From a virus, in IMG/VR virus record IMGVR_UViG_3300009408_000102, positions 1 through 27,234 of that record: a stretch of 27,234 bases of DNA; one strand, given 5' to 3'. The notes beneath the pieces are model-generated. The model was not told the DNA's origin and did not search any database. It saw nothing but the letters and a program-made list of their open reading frames with translations. The stretch's first letter is position 1; every line of letters begins with the position of its first letter. Of the stretch, positions 1-7,325 are shown piece after piece. The position numbers were made by a program, and so were the translations under genes.

Positions 1-1
1 G

Positions 2-844
2 CTTGAAGATTCTATGTTGATTTATCGTATCACCCGGTCACCAGATAGACGTATTTTTTATGTTGATGTGGGTGAACTACCTCCGCAAAAAGCAGAAAAA
101 TATTTGAATGATATTCGAACTAAATTTATACGAAAGAATTTCTTCGATCCTCAGACCGGCGATGTAAATAATGAATACAATCCGTTATCAATGCAGGAAG
201 ATTTATATATTCCTCGTCGTCCCGGAGGAGCTGAAACCCAAGTTGAAACAATGCCGGGGTTGTCTATTCCTGATCATACAGATGTTTTATATTTTCGTGA
301 TCAAATTATACTTGGTTTAAAAATTCCCCCTTCTTATGTAAGTGCAACTGAAAATGCTCAATATAATGATGGTCGAGTTGGCATTGCTTATATTAATGAA
401 ATTCGTTTTGCTAATTATGTTGAAACTTTACAACGTTCTTTTGTAGAACAATTTGAACGATATTTTCGTAAATATTTAAAACGAAATGGAGTTGAAACAA
501 AATTGCGTTTTACTTTGGAGATGTTTCCTCCTTCTTCATATAAAGAATACCAGGAAAATGAACTGAAGCTTTCAAATATTTCCAATTATTCTCAACTAGC
601 CGGAAATGAAGAATTAGCTATGGAATTTTTACAAGAGAAATATCTCGGTTTAACTCCGGAAGAAATTCAACGAAATAAGGATTTATTAAAAATTCAAAAG
701 GAAAATGAACCTGAAGAAGATTCAGATGAATTGGATCACGGAGAAGAGCAAAAAGATTCTGATGCTGAAGAAAATGAACCTACTGTTGACCATGAAGATA
801 ATTCTATAAATACAAATAATACGGCTGGAGGTTCTGAACAATGA
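2..844 (+). CDS. 20: Portal protein, gp20-like (5' end outside window)
   Basis: C-terminal part of the dodecameric portal that sits at the capsid vertex and through which DNA is packaged. The reading frame is open from base 2, so the true start lies upstream; the ATG at 14 is internal. The opening residues LEDSMLIYRITRSPDRRIFY and the following FYVDVGELPP, SMQEDLYIPRR and the GLKIPPSYV stretch match the pattern of T4 gp20. The last 60 residues are very acidic, as in many portals. The stop overlaps the next start by ATGA. It is the first gene of the T4-order head cluster 20-core-21-22-23. Identity is secure from motif pattern and gene order. Confidence 0.95.
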   Translation, partial: LEDSMLIYRITRSPDRRIFYVDVGELPPQKAEKYLNDIRTKFIRKNFFDPQTGDVNNEYNPLSMQEDLYIPRRPGGAETQVETMPGLSIPDHTDVLYFRDQIILGLKIPPSYVSATENAQYNDGRVGIAYINEIRFANYVETLQRSFVEQFERYFRKYLKRNGVETKLRFTLEMFPPSSYKEYQENELKLSNISNYSQLAGNEELAMEFLQEKYLGLTPEEIQRNKDLLKIQKENEPEEDSDELDHGEEQKDSDAEENEPTVDHEDNSINTNNTAGGSEQ

Positions 845-1557
845 GTTTACAAAAATTAATAGATAGCTTCATTTTAGAAAATACCGATGCATCAAAAGAA
901 ATTTTGAGGACGGTGATTCTTTCGAGAACTCCTAAGTCTATACAATTTAATAAAAGAATGAATGAATCGGTTGATTCTGATTTTGATAAACTTTGGGATA
1001 AATATGTTCCTAAACAAGGAAACGCTGATACAAGTTTCGGTGAGGCTGTTAGAGCTGTAGGTCGTTTTGAATATGAGGCAAATAATAATGGCTTTCAAAA
1101 TGCTTACGAATCAGGATACGCGGATAAATTAGATCCTTTTTATGCAAAATTACTTCATAAATTAGATCGTGAAGTAGGTTCCGAAGGTGATAAATATATT
1201 AATATTTTGAGAAATGCAACATCAAGAGATTTTGAAATTAGAAGGTCTGATCCTACTCGTACAGGCTCAAGAGCAAAGAAATTTAATGAAGCAATTAAAT
1301 GGCTCAAAGAATATCTTGTCAAACATGCTCCAGAAGAAAAAATGAATGAATCATCCGGAACTGGAAATTTTAATGAAAAAGATAAAGTACGATACGTAGG
1401 CAATAAAGAAGATATATTTAAATCTGGTTTTCCACAACATATTCCATTTATAAAAGTTGGAGATTTGTGGTATATGGTTGATAAAGAAACTGCAAAAGAA
1501 TTAGATAAAGCAGGATTTAAGACAACTCCTGAATTTGGTAGTCGTTTGAAAAAATAA
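841..1557 (+). CDS. Head-cluster protein of unknown function, candidate core protein
   Basis: 238 residues, translationally coupled to the portal by an ATGA overlap. I do not recognise the family. The N-terminus (MSLQKLIDSFILEN) is a short amphipathic stretch containing ILE, which fits the T4 prohead protease cleavage pattern [L/I/A]-x-E. The middle is helical and charged; the C-terminal 50 residues (KDKVRYVGNKEDIF onward) look like a small beta-rich domain. T4 has the small core genes 67 and 68 between portal and protease, so a prohead core or internal head protein is the likeliest role, but this rests on position and the leader only. Confidence 0.7.
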   Translation: MSLQKLIDSFILENTDASKEILRTVILSRTPKSIQFNKRMNESVDSDFDKLWDKYVPKQGNADTSFGEAVRAVGRFEYEANNNGFQNAYESGYADKLDPFYAKLLHKLDREVGSEGDKYINILRNATSRDFEIRRSDPTRTGSRAKKFNEAIKWLKEYLVKHAPEEKMNESSGTGNFNEKDKVRYVGNKEDIFKSGFPQHIPFIKVGDLWYMVDKETAKELDKAGFKTTPEFGSRLKK

Positions 1558-1573
1558 AACAGAAATAAAATTT

Positions 1574-1581
1574 TATAAATA
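1574..1581 (+). promoter_or_regulatory. T4-type late promoter
   Basis: TATAAATA is the T4 late consensus read by a gp55-type sigma factor. It continues as CAAGTAATAGGAG, so the Shine-Dalgarno sequence comes only about 10 bases after the promoter box and the leader is very short. It drives the core-protease group that starts at 1601. Confidence 0.85.
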
Positions 1582-1600
1582 CAAGTAATAGGAGTTAAAA

Positions 1601-2179
1601 ATGCAGATCATTGAACAAATCAAGAAGATTCAGGAAGCAGCAAAACGACAAGGAATTGTTGTTACAGATATTCTAAGTAATGGAACAGTTGTTTCCGATC
1701 TTCCGGCATATCACCGTACTTATCATCTGAATGAATCCATCAATGAAGCAGATGAGGAAAAGGAAGATCGTCTAGAAATGGATGATGAAAAAATGAAAAC
1801 CAAGTATGACAACAAAGAAGCATCTGCAACTGCTATTGTAGATAATATTATCAAAGGTGATTTTGAATCTGCTCTTGAAGCGTTAAATGATTACAAGAAA
1901 CTTCATCAAACAGATAAGGAAGATAAAGATTCCGATGATGATTCCGATGATGATTCTGAAGATGATGCTGAAGATGATGGAGAAATGAGCGGAATAGATA
2001 AGGATTATATGATGCCTGCCTCTTCTGATGACGAAAATGATAAGGATATGAAGAAGGAATCATTGAAAGAAATGGATATATCTGATTATGACAATTACAA
2101 TGATTATGAAATGGATATGAAGAAAAAAGATAAGAAATGTATGTCTAAAGCAGAATACTACAAGATGGGCAAGAAATAA
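1601..2179 (+). CDS. Acidic prohead core protein, gp67-like candidate
   Basis: 192 residues with an extremely acidic central run of Asp, Glu and Ser at about 105-135 and a lysine-rich C-terminus. Position between portal and protease, and the acidity, match T4 gp67 (PIP), an internal scaffold-core protein degraded by gp21, though this protein is more than twice as long as T4 gp67. Several potential gp21 sites are visible: LNE before Ser and INE before Ala near residues 43-49. It starts directly behind a late promoter with a good GGAG. The gp67 assignment is inference from place and composition. Confidence 0.75.
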   Translation: MQIIEQIKKIQEAAKRQGIVVTDILSNGTVVSDLPAYHRTYHLNESINEADEEKEDRLEMDDEKMKTKYDNKEASATAIVDNIIKGDFESALEALNDYKKLHQTDKEDKDSDDDSDDDSEDDAEDDGEMSGIDKDYMMPASSDDENDKDMKKESLKEMDISDYDNYNDYEMDMKKKDKKCMSKAEYYKMGKK

Positions 2180-2181
2180 TT

Positions 2182-2775
2182 ATGATGTTACTTGAATCCA
2201 CAACAATTATTAAGGAACCGATTGTTGAATCCACTAAAGATGGATTCCTTCGTTTGCGTGGTGTTGTGATGCAAGCCGAAGCCACCAATCGTAATGGTAG
2301 AGTTTATCCCAAAGCGTTGATGCAAGAAACGGTTCGTAAGTTTTGTGAAAAAGGAACACCTTGCATGGGCGAATTAGAGCATCCTTCGTCCCTTACAATT
2401 AATTTGGACCGTGTTTCCCATCTACTTGAATCATTGGAAATGGAAGGAAATGATGTAATTGGAACAATGAAGATTCTGAACACTCCGTGCGGAAACATTG
2501 TAAAAGGTTTGGTAGAGGGCGGTGCTGAAATTGGAGCGAGTTCCAGAGGTGGCGGAGATACACGTAAGACTGGACAAATTGATGAAGTTACAAATTTCGA
2601 GTTTGTTACTTTGGATTTAGTTGGAAGTCCGTCAGCTTATGGTGCATATCCAAAAGCAGTTACAGAATCTGTTGAGGATGCACATGAATCATTTATTCAA
2701 TCTATTCATACAAAAGAAAATCAAGCAATGCTGCGTGAGATGATTATCAAAGGAATCACAGGAATTTTTAAATGA
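2182..2775 (+). CDS. 21: Prohead core maturation protease, gp21-like
   Basis: Serine protease that digests the scaffold and trims capsid proteins during head maturation. The fold signature NRNGRVYP (36-43) is followed by GELEHP with the candidate catalytic His67 and by GASSRGGG with the candidate catalytic Ser120 or Ser121; FEFVTLDLVGSPSA follows, as in T4 gp21 and other herpes-type prohead proteases. At 197 residues it is close to T4 gp21. A likely self-cleavage site, IVE before Ser17, lies near the N-terminus. No clear Shine-Dalgarno is seen; it starts 2 bases after the previous stop and is probably coupled. A second ATG follows at 2185. Confidence 0.93.
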   Translation: MMLLESTTIIKEPIVESTKDGFLRLRGVVMQAEATNRNGRVYPKALMQETVRKFCEKGTPCMGELEHPSSLTINLDRVSHLLESLEMEGNDVIGTMKILNTPCGNIVKGLVEGGAEIGASSRGGGDTRKTGQIDEVTNFEFVTLDLVGSPSAYGAYPKAVTESVEDAHESFIQSIHTKENQAMLREMIIKGITGIFK

Positions 2776-3212
2776 AATTATTAGAAGAAATGCAGATGGT
2801 TGAGGAGATGGAGAAGTCTCTTTCTGCTGGAAATCGAGATAAACGAACGTCTAATAAATCAGGTAATCGATTGAAGAAATCAATCATTCGTGGAGGAAAG
2901 AAATTACAGGATGAAATGCGGGCAAAAGAAAACGCTGAGATCAAATCAAAAGTGTTCGCAGCTCTTAAAAATTCACATGTAGGGGTTGGCCCAGAAGGAA
3001 AGATTAGTGGTTCATTTGTTGGAAATCATCAAGATGATACAGAATATAAAATTACAATATATGAAGATGATTTTCATGTTAATATAAAGTTAATTCCTCA
3101 TGGAAAGATTGTTTTACATAAAAAATATATAATCCCTGCTTTTGAAAAACAAGGATTTATTAACGTGATGGTAGGTCCGCAATTCTCATATGAAATAGAT
3201 GCAGAATATTAA
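2772..3212 (+). CDS. Small protein between protease and scaffold, candidate head protein
   Basis: 146 residues overlapping the protease stop by ATGA. The N-terminal half is highly charged and helical (MKLLEEMQMVEEMEKSL, then a lysine and arginine rich stretch), the C-terminal half from about residue 85 looks like a compact beta domain (YKITIYEDDFHVNIKLIP). I do not recognise the family. The LLE near the start fits a gp21-type cleavage site, which together with position suggests a core or internal head protein. T4 has no gene at exactly this place. Confidence 0.7.
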   Translation: MKLLEEMQMVEEMEKSLSAGNRDKRTSNKSGNRLKKSIIRGGKKLQDEMRAKENAEIKSKVFAALKNSHVGVGPEGKISGSFVGNHQDDTEYKITIYEDDFHVNIKLIPHGKIVLHKKYIIPAFEKQGFINVMVGPQFSYEIDAEY

Positions 3213-3237
3213 TAAAAAGAAATAAATTTTAGTTCTA

Positions 3238-3245
3238 TATAAATA
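3238..3245 (+). promoter_or_regulatory. T4-type late promoter
   Basis: TATAAATA followed by CAAGTAACAGGAG, almost the same downstream sequence as the promoter at 1574. It drives the scaffold and capsid genes, giving them an extra strong late start inside the head operon. Confidence 0.85.
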
Positions 3246-3265
3246 CAAGTAACAGGAGATAAAAA

Positions 3266-4090
3266 ATGAAGGAAATCTTAGCTAAACTCGTAGAATCTGA
3301 AGTTTTAACTGAAGATACTCGTAACGAAGTAACAGAAAAATTAAACGAGGCAATTGAAACTCAGGTTAATGAGAAGGTTGAAAATATTGTCTCCGTTAAG
3401 AAGGCTGAATTAGAAGAGTCTTTCAAGGAAAATTTTGAGTCCGAGCGCGAAAAGCTCGTTGAGGCAATTGACACTTTCCTGGATAAGGAAATGGAAGGAG
3501 CTTTATCAGAATCAATTCGAAATGAATACAAGGAAAAGTTCCTCAAGGAACGTACCAATTTGATTGAGAATATTTCAATTTTTCTTGAATTGGAATTTGA
3601 TAAGTTAAATGAATCTAAGATTGATCATGACCATGCTGCTGAATTAGCATTTTATGAATCAGTCAAAAGTTTAATGCTGGGTGAACAGGATGTGCCTTCA
3701 GAGGCAGAAAATGTCATCAAGGGTTTGCAAGAATCGCTGCAAAAGAAAGAAGCACGAGTCAAGCAGTTGTTTGCACGACTGGTTGAATCAAACAGGAAGG
3801 AAGAGTCAACACAGCTTGAGTCTAAGATCGAAGATTTTGTCCGCATGTTACCACAGGATAAAAAATCAATCGGTCGCAAACTTGTAGAAGGTGTTGCACT
3901 TGAGGACTTCGACAAACGAGTCAAGGATATTACACCTGAACTCATTACGGAAAGTGATGATGGCGATAACGTGAGACACGGTACATCAAATGAGGTGATC
4001 GTAGAATCCCACACGGAAGAAGTTGATGCAGATGCGGAAACAATTCGAATTCGACAATTATCAGGTGTAAATCAACATAAAGTGTATTAA
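3266..4090 (+). CDS. 22: Prohead core scaffold protein, gp22-like
   Basis: 274 residues (T4 gp22 is 269), almost entirely charged alpha-helix with heptad-like stretches, rich in Glu and Lys. It sits immediately before the major capsid protein, as in T4. It forms the internal core around which the shell assembles and is cut up by gp21 during maturation; many [L/I]-x-E sites are present (for example VLTE and LNEA near residues 13-29). The strong late promoter just upstream fits the high dose a scaffold needs. Called from position, length and composition. Confidence 0.88.
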   Translation: MKEILAKLVESEVLTEDTRNEVTEKLNEAIETQVNEKVENIVSVKKAELEESFKENFESEREKLVEAIDTFLDKEMEGALSESIRNEYKEKFLKERTNLIENISIFLELEFDKLNESKIDHDHAAELAFYESVKSLMLGEQDVPSEAENVIKGLQESLQKKEARVKQLFARLVESNRKEESTQLESKIEDFVRMLPQDKKSIGRKLVEGVALEDFDKRVKDITPELITESDDGDNVRHGTSNEVIVESHTEEVDADAETIRIRQLSGVNQHKVY

Positions 4091-4097
4091 GTACACT
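4081..4097 (+). promoter_or_regulatory. Hairpin between scaffold and capsid genes
   Basis: AGTGTA and TACACT form a perfect 6-bp stem with a 5-base loop that contains the scaffold stop codon. There is no U-tract behind it, so it is more likely an mRNA processing or stability element upstream of the capsid cistron than a terminator. No TATAAATA lies between scaffold and capsid genes. Confidence 0.4.
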
Positions 4098-4123
4098 AAA
4101 AATAAAAACAAGGAGAAAATAAG

Positions 4124-5530
4124 ATGGATGCATTAACAAAATATCAGGATCATGCTAAGCATATGCAGCAGATCACTGAAAAGTGGGGTGAAGCTGGTCT
4201 GCTAGAGGGCGTTGACGCTCGTAAGCAGGTTATGACTGCTACTCTACTGGAAAATCAGCAGAAGGAAGTAAATCGTTTGAACGAAAATACAACTACTGCT
4301 GCTGTTTCCACATACAATAAACTGTTGATTCCAATTGCACGGCGTGTAATTCCAAATCTGATCGCTACTGATCTATTTGGTGTTCAGCCAATGTTGGGTC
4401 CAACAACTCAGGTGTTCAGCCTACAGATGGCAATGTCAAATGCAGTTGCTGTTGATATGGGTTCACAGGCTGCAGTTGTAACTGCTAAGGCTGATTTCGA
4501 TTCGAAGGCTGCTCTTTCTGCTAACGCCGGAATCACAGGATCATTAACTGCCGTAACAGGAACATCTGGTACATTCGTTGCAGGTGCCGGTACAGATATT
4601 GATAACTTCGGTAATCTGGGTACCTTTACAGCGGGTTCTTTAGCTGGAGACCATTATTTGCAGCTACCAGCCGGAACAGAAATTGGTTACTTGAATTTGC
4701 TTCAAGAAGCCGGTGTTGCAGTAACAGCAGCATTTGAACAAGAGAAGTTCTATTCAGATGGCGGAGCTGTTTCAGAAATCGAAGCTAAGATCGGAACTGC
4801 TACAGTAACTGCACAGACTCGTAAGTTACGCGCTCGTTGGACTTTTGAAGCTGCACAAGATGCTAACAATCTTCATGGTATTGATTTACAGGAAGAATTA
4901 GTATCTGCTCTAGCTACAGAAATCAAACGTGAAATTGATATTGAATTGATCAATAACTCTCGTGCTGCGGCTGCGGCTGTTGTCGTAGAACTTGATGATG
5001 GTGCTGGTGGTGGTATTGCCAACAACAACACATGGCAGGCTGAAAAATATCGTGCCATTTATCAACAGATCGTATTCGCTTCACAGCAGATTGCTCAGAA
5101 TACTCGTCGTGGTGCTGCTAACTGGATGGTTACTTCTCCTCGCACTGTAGCTGCTTTGGCTTCTATTAGCAATTTCAGCTTCAACCAGGTGTCTGGCAAT
5201 TTGAATCAGTTCGCAGATGGTGGTGTAACATTTGTTGGTACATTGGATGGTCGTTTGAAGGTTTATCAGAACCCAATGGCTGTTAATGACAACATTCTGC
5301 TTGGTTTCAAGGGCGCAAGCGTATTGGATGCTGGACAAGTATATGCTCCTTACGTTCCTCTGTCAATCAGTGAAACCATTCTTAACCCAACTGATATGAC
5401 ACCGCGTGTTGGCGTTATGACTCGATATGGCGTTGTTAAGCCAAGTCAGATTTTATCTGGTGGTAGTTATTATCGGGAATTGACCTTTGTCAATACTGCA
5501 GCTTCTACAACTGGGCAACTTGACATCTAA
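4124..5530 (+). CDS. 23: Major capsid protein, gp23-like
   Basis: 468 residues; T4 gp23 is 521. Features of the T4 capsid family: a helical N-terminal propeptide, then RRVIPNLIATDLFGVQPM and TQVFSLQ, and a C-terminal half with TRRGAANWMVTSPRTVAAL and the YAPYVPL stretch. The expected gp21 cleavage is after Glu54 (RLNE before Asn55), a good [L/I]-x-E site equivalent to the T4 site. The glycine- and threonine-rich segment at about residues 130-185 is likely an insertion in the capsid fold. It has an excellent Shine-Dalgarno (AAGGAG) and is followed by a strong terminator. Confidence 0.96.
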   Translation: MDALTKYQDHAKHMQQITEKWGEAGLLEGVDARKQVMTATLLENQQKEVNRLNENTTTAAVSTYNKLLIPIARRVIPNLIATDLFGVQPMLGPTTQVFSLQMAMSNAVAVDMGSQAAVVTAKADFDSKAALSANAGITGSLTAVTGTSGTFVAGAGTDIDNFGNLGTFTAGSLAGDHYLQLPAGTEIGYLNLLQEAGVAVTAAFEQEKFYSDGGAVSEIEAKIGTATVTAQTRKLRARWTFEAAQDANNLHGIDLQEELVSALATEIKREIDIELINNSRAAAAAVVVELDDGAGGGIANNNTWQAEKYRAIYQQIVFASQQIAQNTRRGAANWMVTSPRTVAALASISNFSFNQVSGNLNQFADGGVTFVGTLDGRLKVYQNPMAVNDNILLGFKGASVLDAGQVYAPYVPLSISETILNPTDMTPRVGVMTRYGVVKPSQILSGGSYYRELTFVNTAASTTGQLDI

Positions 5531-5540
5531 ATGTACTTCT

Positions 5541-5557
5541 GGTAACATTACGTTACC
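5541..5557 (+). promoter_or_regulatory. Small hairpin after the capsid gene
   Basis: GGTAAC and GTTACC form a 6-bp stem around a 5-base loop, 12 bases before the rho-independent terminator. It may protect the 3' end of the capsid mRNA or mark a processing site. Confidence 0.35.
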
Positions 5558-5568
5558 ATACAAATCTG

Positions 5569-5600
5569 AAAAGGCCGCTAGAAATAGCGGCCTTTTCTTT
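5569..5600. terminator. Two-way rho-independent terminator
   Basis: A 12-bp perfect stem (AAAAGGCCGCTA with TAGCGGCCTTTT) and a GAAA tetraloop, ended by T-rich sequence on the plus strand and, because the stem begins with AAAA, by T-rich sequence on the minus strand too. It lies between the capsid gene and the convergent minus-strand gene at 5637 and should stop transcription from both. Confidence 0.95.
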
Positions 5601-5636
5601 TATACGCGAAATTTACAATTTGACTTAGGAAATTTT

Positions 5637-5828
5637 TCACCAAAACAATCCCAATATAGCACCAATAGGAAATACAAATACTCCCACAACACGCATTGCC
5701 ATCAATCCTGTTAATGGGTCAAAGCCTACATGAATAATATCTAAAATATTCATAATCCATCCGGGAATAGAAATGACAGCAACAATTAAATAAAATACAA
5801 ATATCCTTCGAGCAATTTTATAATTCAT
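5637..5828 (-). CDS. Small two-helix membrane protein, early gene
   Basis: 63 residues with two predicted membrane segments (about 8-31 and 42-61, the latter MAMRVVGVFVFPIGAILG). It has its own sigma70-type promoter, a strong AAGGAG and the two-way terminator just behind its stop, so it is a complete single-gene early unit lying in reverse between late genes. I cannot name the family. Small early inner-membrane proteins in T4 relatives often alter superinfection or host envelope functions, but nothing in the sequence settles this. Confidence 0.8.
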   Translation of the reverse strand: MNYKIARRIFVFYLIVAVISIPGWIMNILDIIHVGFDPLTGLMAMRVVGVFVFPIGAILGLFW

Positions 5829-5851
5829 TTTTCTCTCCTTTATTGGCTAAA

Positions 5852-5879
5852 AGTATAATGAATTGAAATAAAAAGTCAA
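5852..5879 (-). promoter_or_regulatory. Early sigma70-type promoter, minus strand
   Basis: On the minus strand TTGACT (5874-5879), a 16-base spacer and TATACT (5852-5857), 24 bases before the start codon of the membrane-protein gene. It has the same TTGACTTTTTA core as the other early promoters of the window. Confidence 0.85.
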
Positions 5880-5890
5880 GAATTATTTTA

Positions 5891-5898
5891 TATAAATA
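5891..5898 (+). promoter_or_regulatory. T4-type late promoter, divergent from the early promoter
   Basis: TATAAATACAA on the plus strand, separated by 11 bases from the minus-strand early -35 box. It reads into the gene at 5972 and the neck operon. Confidence 0.8.
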
Positions 5899-5971
5899 CA
5901 ATAGAAGGCAATCAATAAGATTGTCTGCTCTTTCATAAGAAAGGGACAATTCAAAAATAACAGGAGTTGTT
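5899..5971 (+). promoter_or_regulatory. Structured leader before the gene at 5972
   Basis: Unlike the other late leaders of about 20 bases, this one is about 70 bases long. It can fold: CAATC/GATTG at 5909-5923 or, alternatively, GATTGTC (5919) with GACAATT (5947) enclosing CTTTC/GAAAG. The two foldings are mutually exclusive because they share GATTG. The Shine-Dalgarno CAGGAG follows. It may be a translational control element; this is inference. Confidence 0.35.
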
Positions 5972-6178
5972 ATGAAATATAAATACAAAGCATTAGTAAA
6001 GAAAGTCACATTGTTACCAGTCGGTGGAGTGACATTAATTCCAGGTGTTGAATTTGAAACAAATACCGATCTTAGTGGATATGTTAAAGTTGGATATGTT
6101 AAGGATTTAACACCAGCAAAAGTTGTCGAACCTGTTGTTGAACACAAAGGACCTGGTCGTCCAAAGAAAAGTTCATAA
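5972..6178 (+). CDS. Small basic protein with GRPKK tail
   Basis: 68 residues: a beta-rich body with glycines (LLPVGGVTLIPGVEFETN) and a C-terminal tail GPGRPKKSS that resembles an AT-hook-like DNA-binding tail. It starts with a good AGGAG and ends 4 bases before the neck gene. Proteins of this type are common between capsid and neck genes in tailed phages; the role is not known to me. Late expression and position suggest a virion or head-completion function. Confidence 0.7.
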   Translation: MKYKYKALVKKVTLLPVGGVTLIPGVEFETNTDLSGYVKVGYVKDLTPAKVVEPVVEHKGPGRPKKSS

Positions 6179-6182
6179 TTAA

Positions 6183-6899
6183 ATGGCTTTTCCAGCATCA
6201 ACAACAAGAACTAACCTAATTGGGTATGTTCGCCGAAATCTTGGCGAACCTACCCTGAAGGTTGAGTTAGATGATTCTCAAATCAATGATGCCATTGATG
6301 ATGCTATGATATTATACCAGGAATGGTCGGGTGATGGTACGCATTTTGGAATTTATGTTTTTGATGGGGTAAAAAATACATCTCAGTATGCTCTACCTTC
6401 TAATATTCAAGAAGTTACGAAAGCCGCTACAGTTTCATTTTCCCGCGCATTGACAACTAATATTATTGATCCATATTTAAATATTTTTGGTCCTGCAAAT
6501 GAGGGATATTCACTCGTTGAAATTGGAACGGAATATTTAAGTGATGTACAGAGAATGTTTGAAACAATACGGGCTTTTTCTACATGGAGAGATGTCACTG
6601 GAATTTTACAGATTGAATTTACTCCACCTCCTCGTGTAACAGAAAAGATTGGATTGGAAGTCAGACAATATATTGATGAAAATCAGTTATTGTCTACAAT
6701 CTGGATTCGGCAATATGTTCTTGCACGCAGCAAATTAATATTAGGGGAAACAAGAGAAAAATATGCTCAATTAGCAGGTCCAAATGGCCCGCAATTGAAT
6801 GGTGCTGCATTGAAATCTGAAGCTCAGATAGAAATCGATAAATTGAAAGATAATTTGATGACACAACACATGCGCCCTATAGCATTTATTGTTGGTTAA
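6183..6899 (+). CDS. 13: Neck protein, gp13-like
   Basis: 238 residues (T4 gp13 is 309). The N-terminal pattern VRRNLGEPTLKVELDDSQINDAIDDAMILYQEWSGDG is cut short here, but RRNLG, LDDSQINDAIDDA and LYQEWSGDGT are the hallmark of the T4 gp13 / myovirus neck family. The C-terminal half has the IWIRQYVLARSKLILGETR helix typical of this fold. It binds the portal side of the completed head and prepares it for tail joining. The next gene of the T4 neck pair, gp14, comes only after 2.2 kb of accessory genes. Confidence 0.88.
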   Translation: MAFPASTTRTNLIGYVRRNLGEPTLKVELDDSQINDAIDDAMILYQEWSGDGTHFGIYVFDGVKNTSQYALPSNIQEVTKAATVSFSRALTTNIIDPYLNIFGPANEGYSLVEIGTEYLSDVQRMFETIRAFSTWRDVTGILQIEFTPPPRVTEKIGLEVRQYIDENQLLSTIWIRQYVLARSKLILGETREKYAQLAGPNGPQLNGAALKSEAQIEIDKLKDNLMTQHMRPIAFIVG

Positions 6900-6900
6900 T

Positions 6901-7281
6901 ATGAAACCAGTTGAAATTCCAGAAGACATTGCATTGTTGGCAGTAAAACAGTATGGATATGCAATCGAATACATCAAAAATCCATCCGAGGCAGTCCAGT
7001 TAGCAGCAGTGAATAAATGGGGAAATGTAATCCGGTACATCGTTAATCCATCTGAGGTAGTCCAGTTAGCAGCAGTAAAACAGTATGGATATGCAATCAA
7101 TTACATCAAAAATCCATCCGTGGCAGTCCAGTTAGCAGTAGTGAAACGGAATAAATATGCAATCGATTACATCAAAGATCCATCCGAAGCAGTCCAGTTA
7201 GCAGCAGTGAAACGGAATGGACTTGCAATCGAATACATAAAGAACCCATCTGAAAAAGTGAAGAGAGCGGCTGGAAGATGA
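6901..7281 (+). CDS. Alpha-solenoid repeat protein (DUF4116-like), copy A
   Basis: 126 residues: a 26-residue leader (MKPVEIPEDIALLAVKQ...), four 22-residue repeats of the form NPSEAVQLAAVKxxGxAIxYIK, and a basic cap ending VKRAAGR. The repeat resembles DUF4116 / HEAT-like two-helix units found in bacteria and large phages. The start at 6901 is chosen because the paralogues at 9792, 15843 and 16438 also begin MKPVE or MKLVE; an ATG at 6889 would add three residues. It begins one base after the neck gene stop, so it is read as a passenger of the neck operon. Function unknown; solenoids usually bind proteins. Confidence 0.85.
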   Translation: MKPVEIPEDIALLAVKQYGYAIEYIKNPSEAVQLAAVNKWGNVIRYIVNPSEVVQLAAVKQYGYAINYIKNPSVAVQLAVVKRNKYAIDYIKDPSEAVQLAAVKRNGLAIEYIKNPSEKVKRAAGR

Positions 7282-7285
7282 AATT

Positions 7286-7293
7286 TATAAATA
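7286..7293 (+). promoter_or_regulatory. T4-type late promoter with tandem downstream repeat
   Basis: TATAAATA at 7286 is followed by a 10-base unit (AAATACAAAT) repeated directly, ending at AATAGGAG. The duplication lengthens the leader by 10 bases relative to the promoters at 1574 and 3238. It serves the gene at 7326. Confidence 0.8.
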
Positions 7294-7325
7294 CAAATAA
7301 ATACAAATAAATAGGAGAAAAAAAA

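Noticed and set aside
3652-4014. 120-residue open frame on the minus strand
   Set aside because: It is a serine- and leucine-rich mirror of the scaffold gene, without ribosome site or promoter, and opposite to a well-supported gene.
5487-5714. Open frame running from the capsid gene end across the terminator
   Set aside because: It overlaps the capsid gene, the strong terminator and the minus-strand membrane gene, and has no sensible start.
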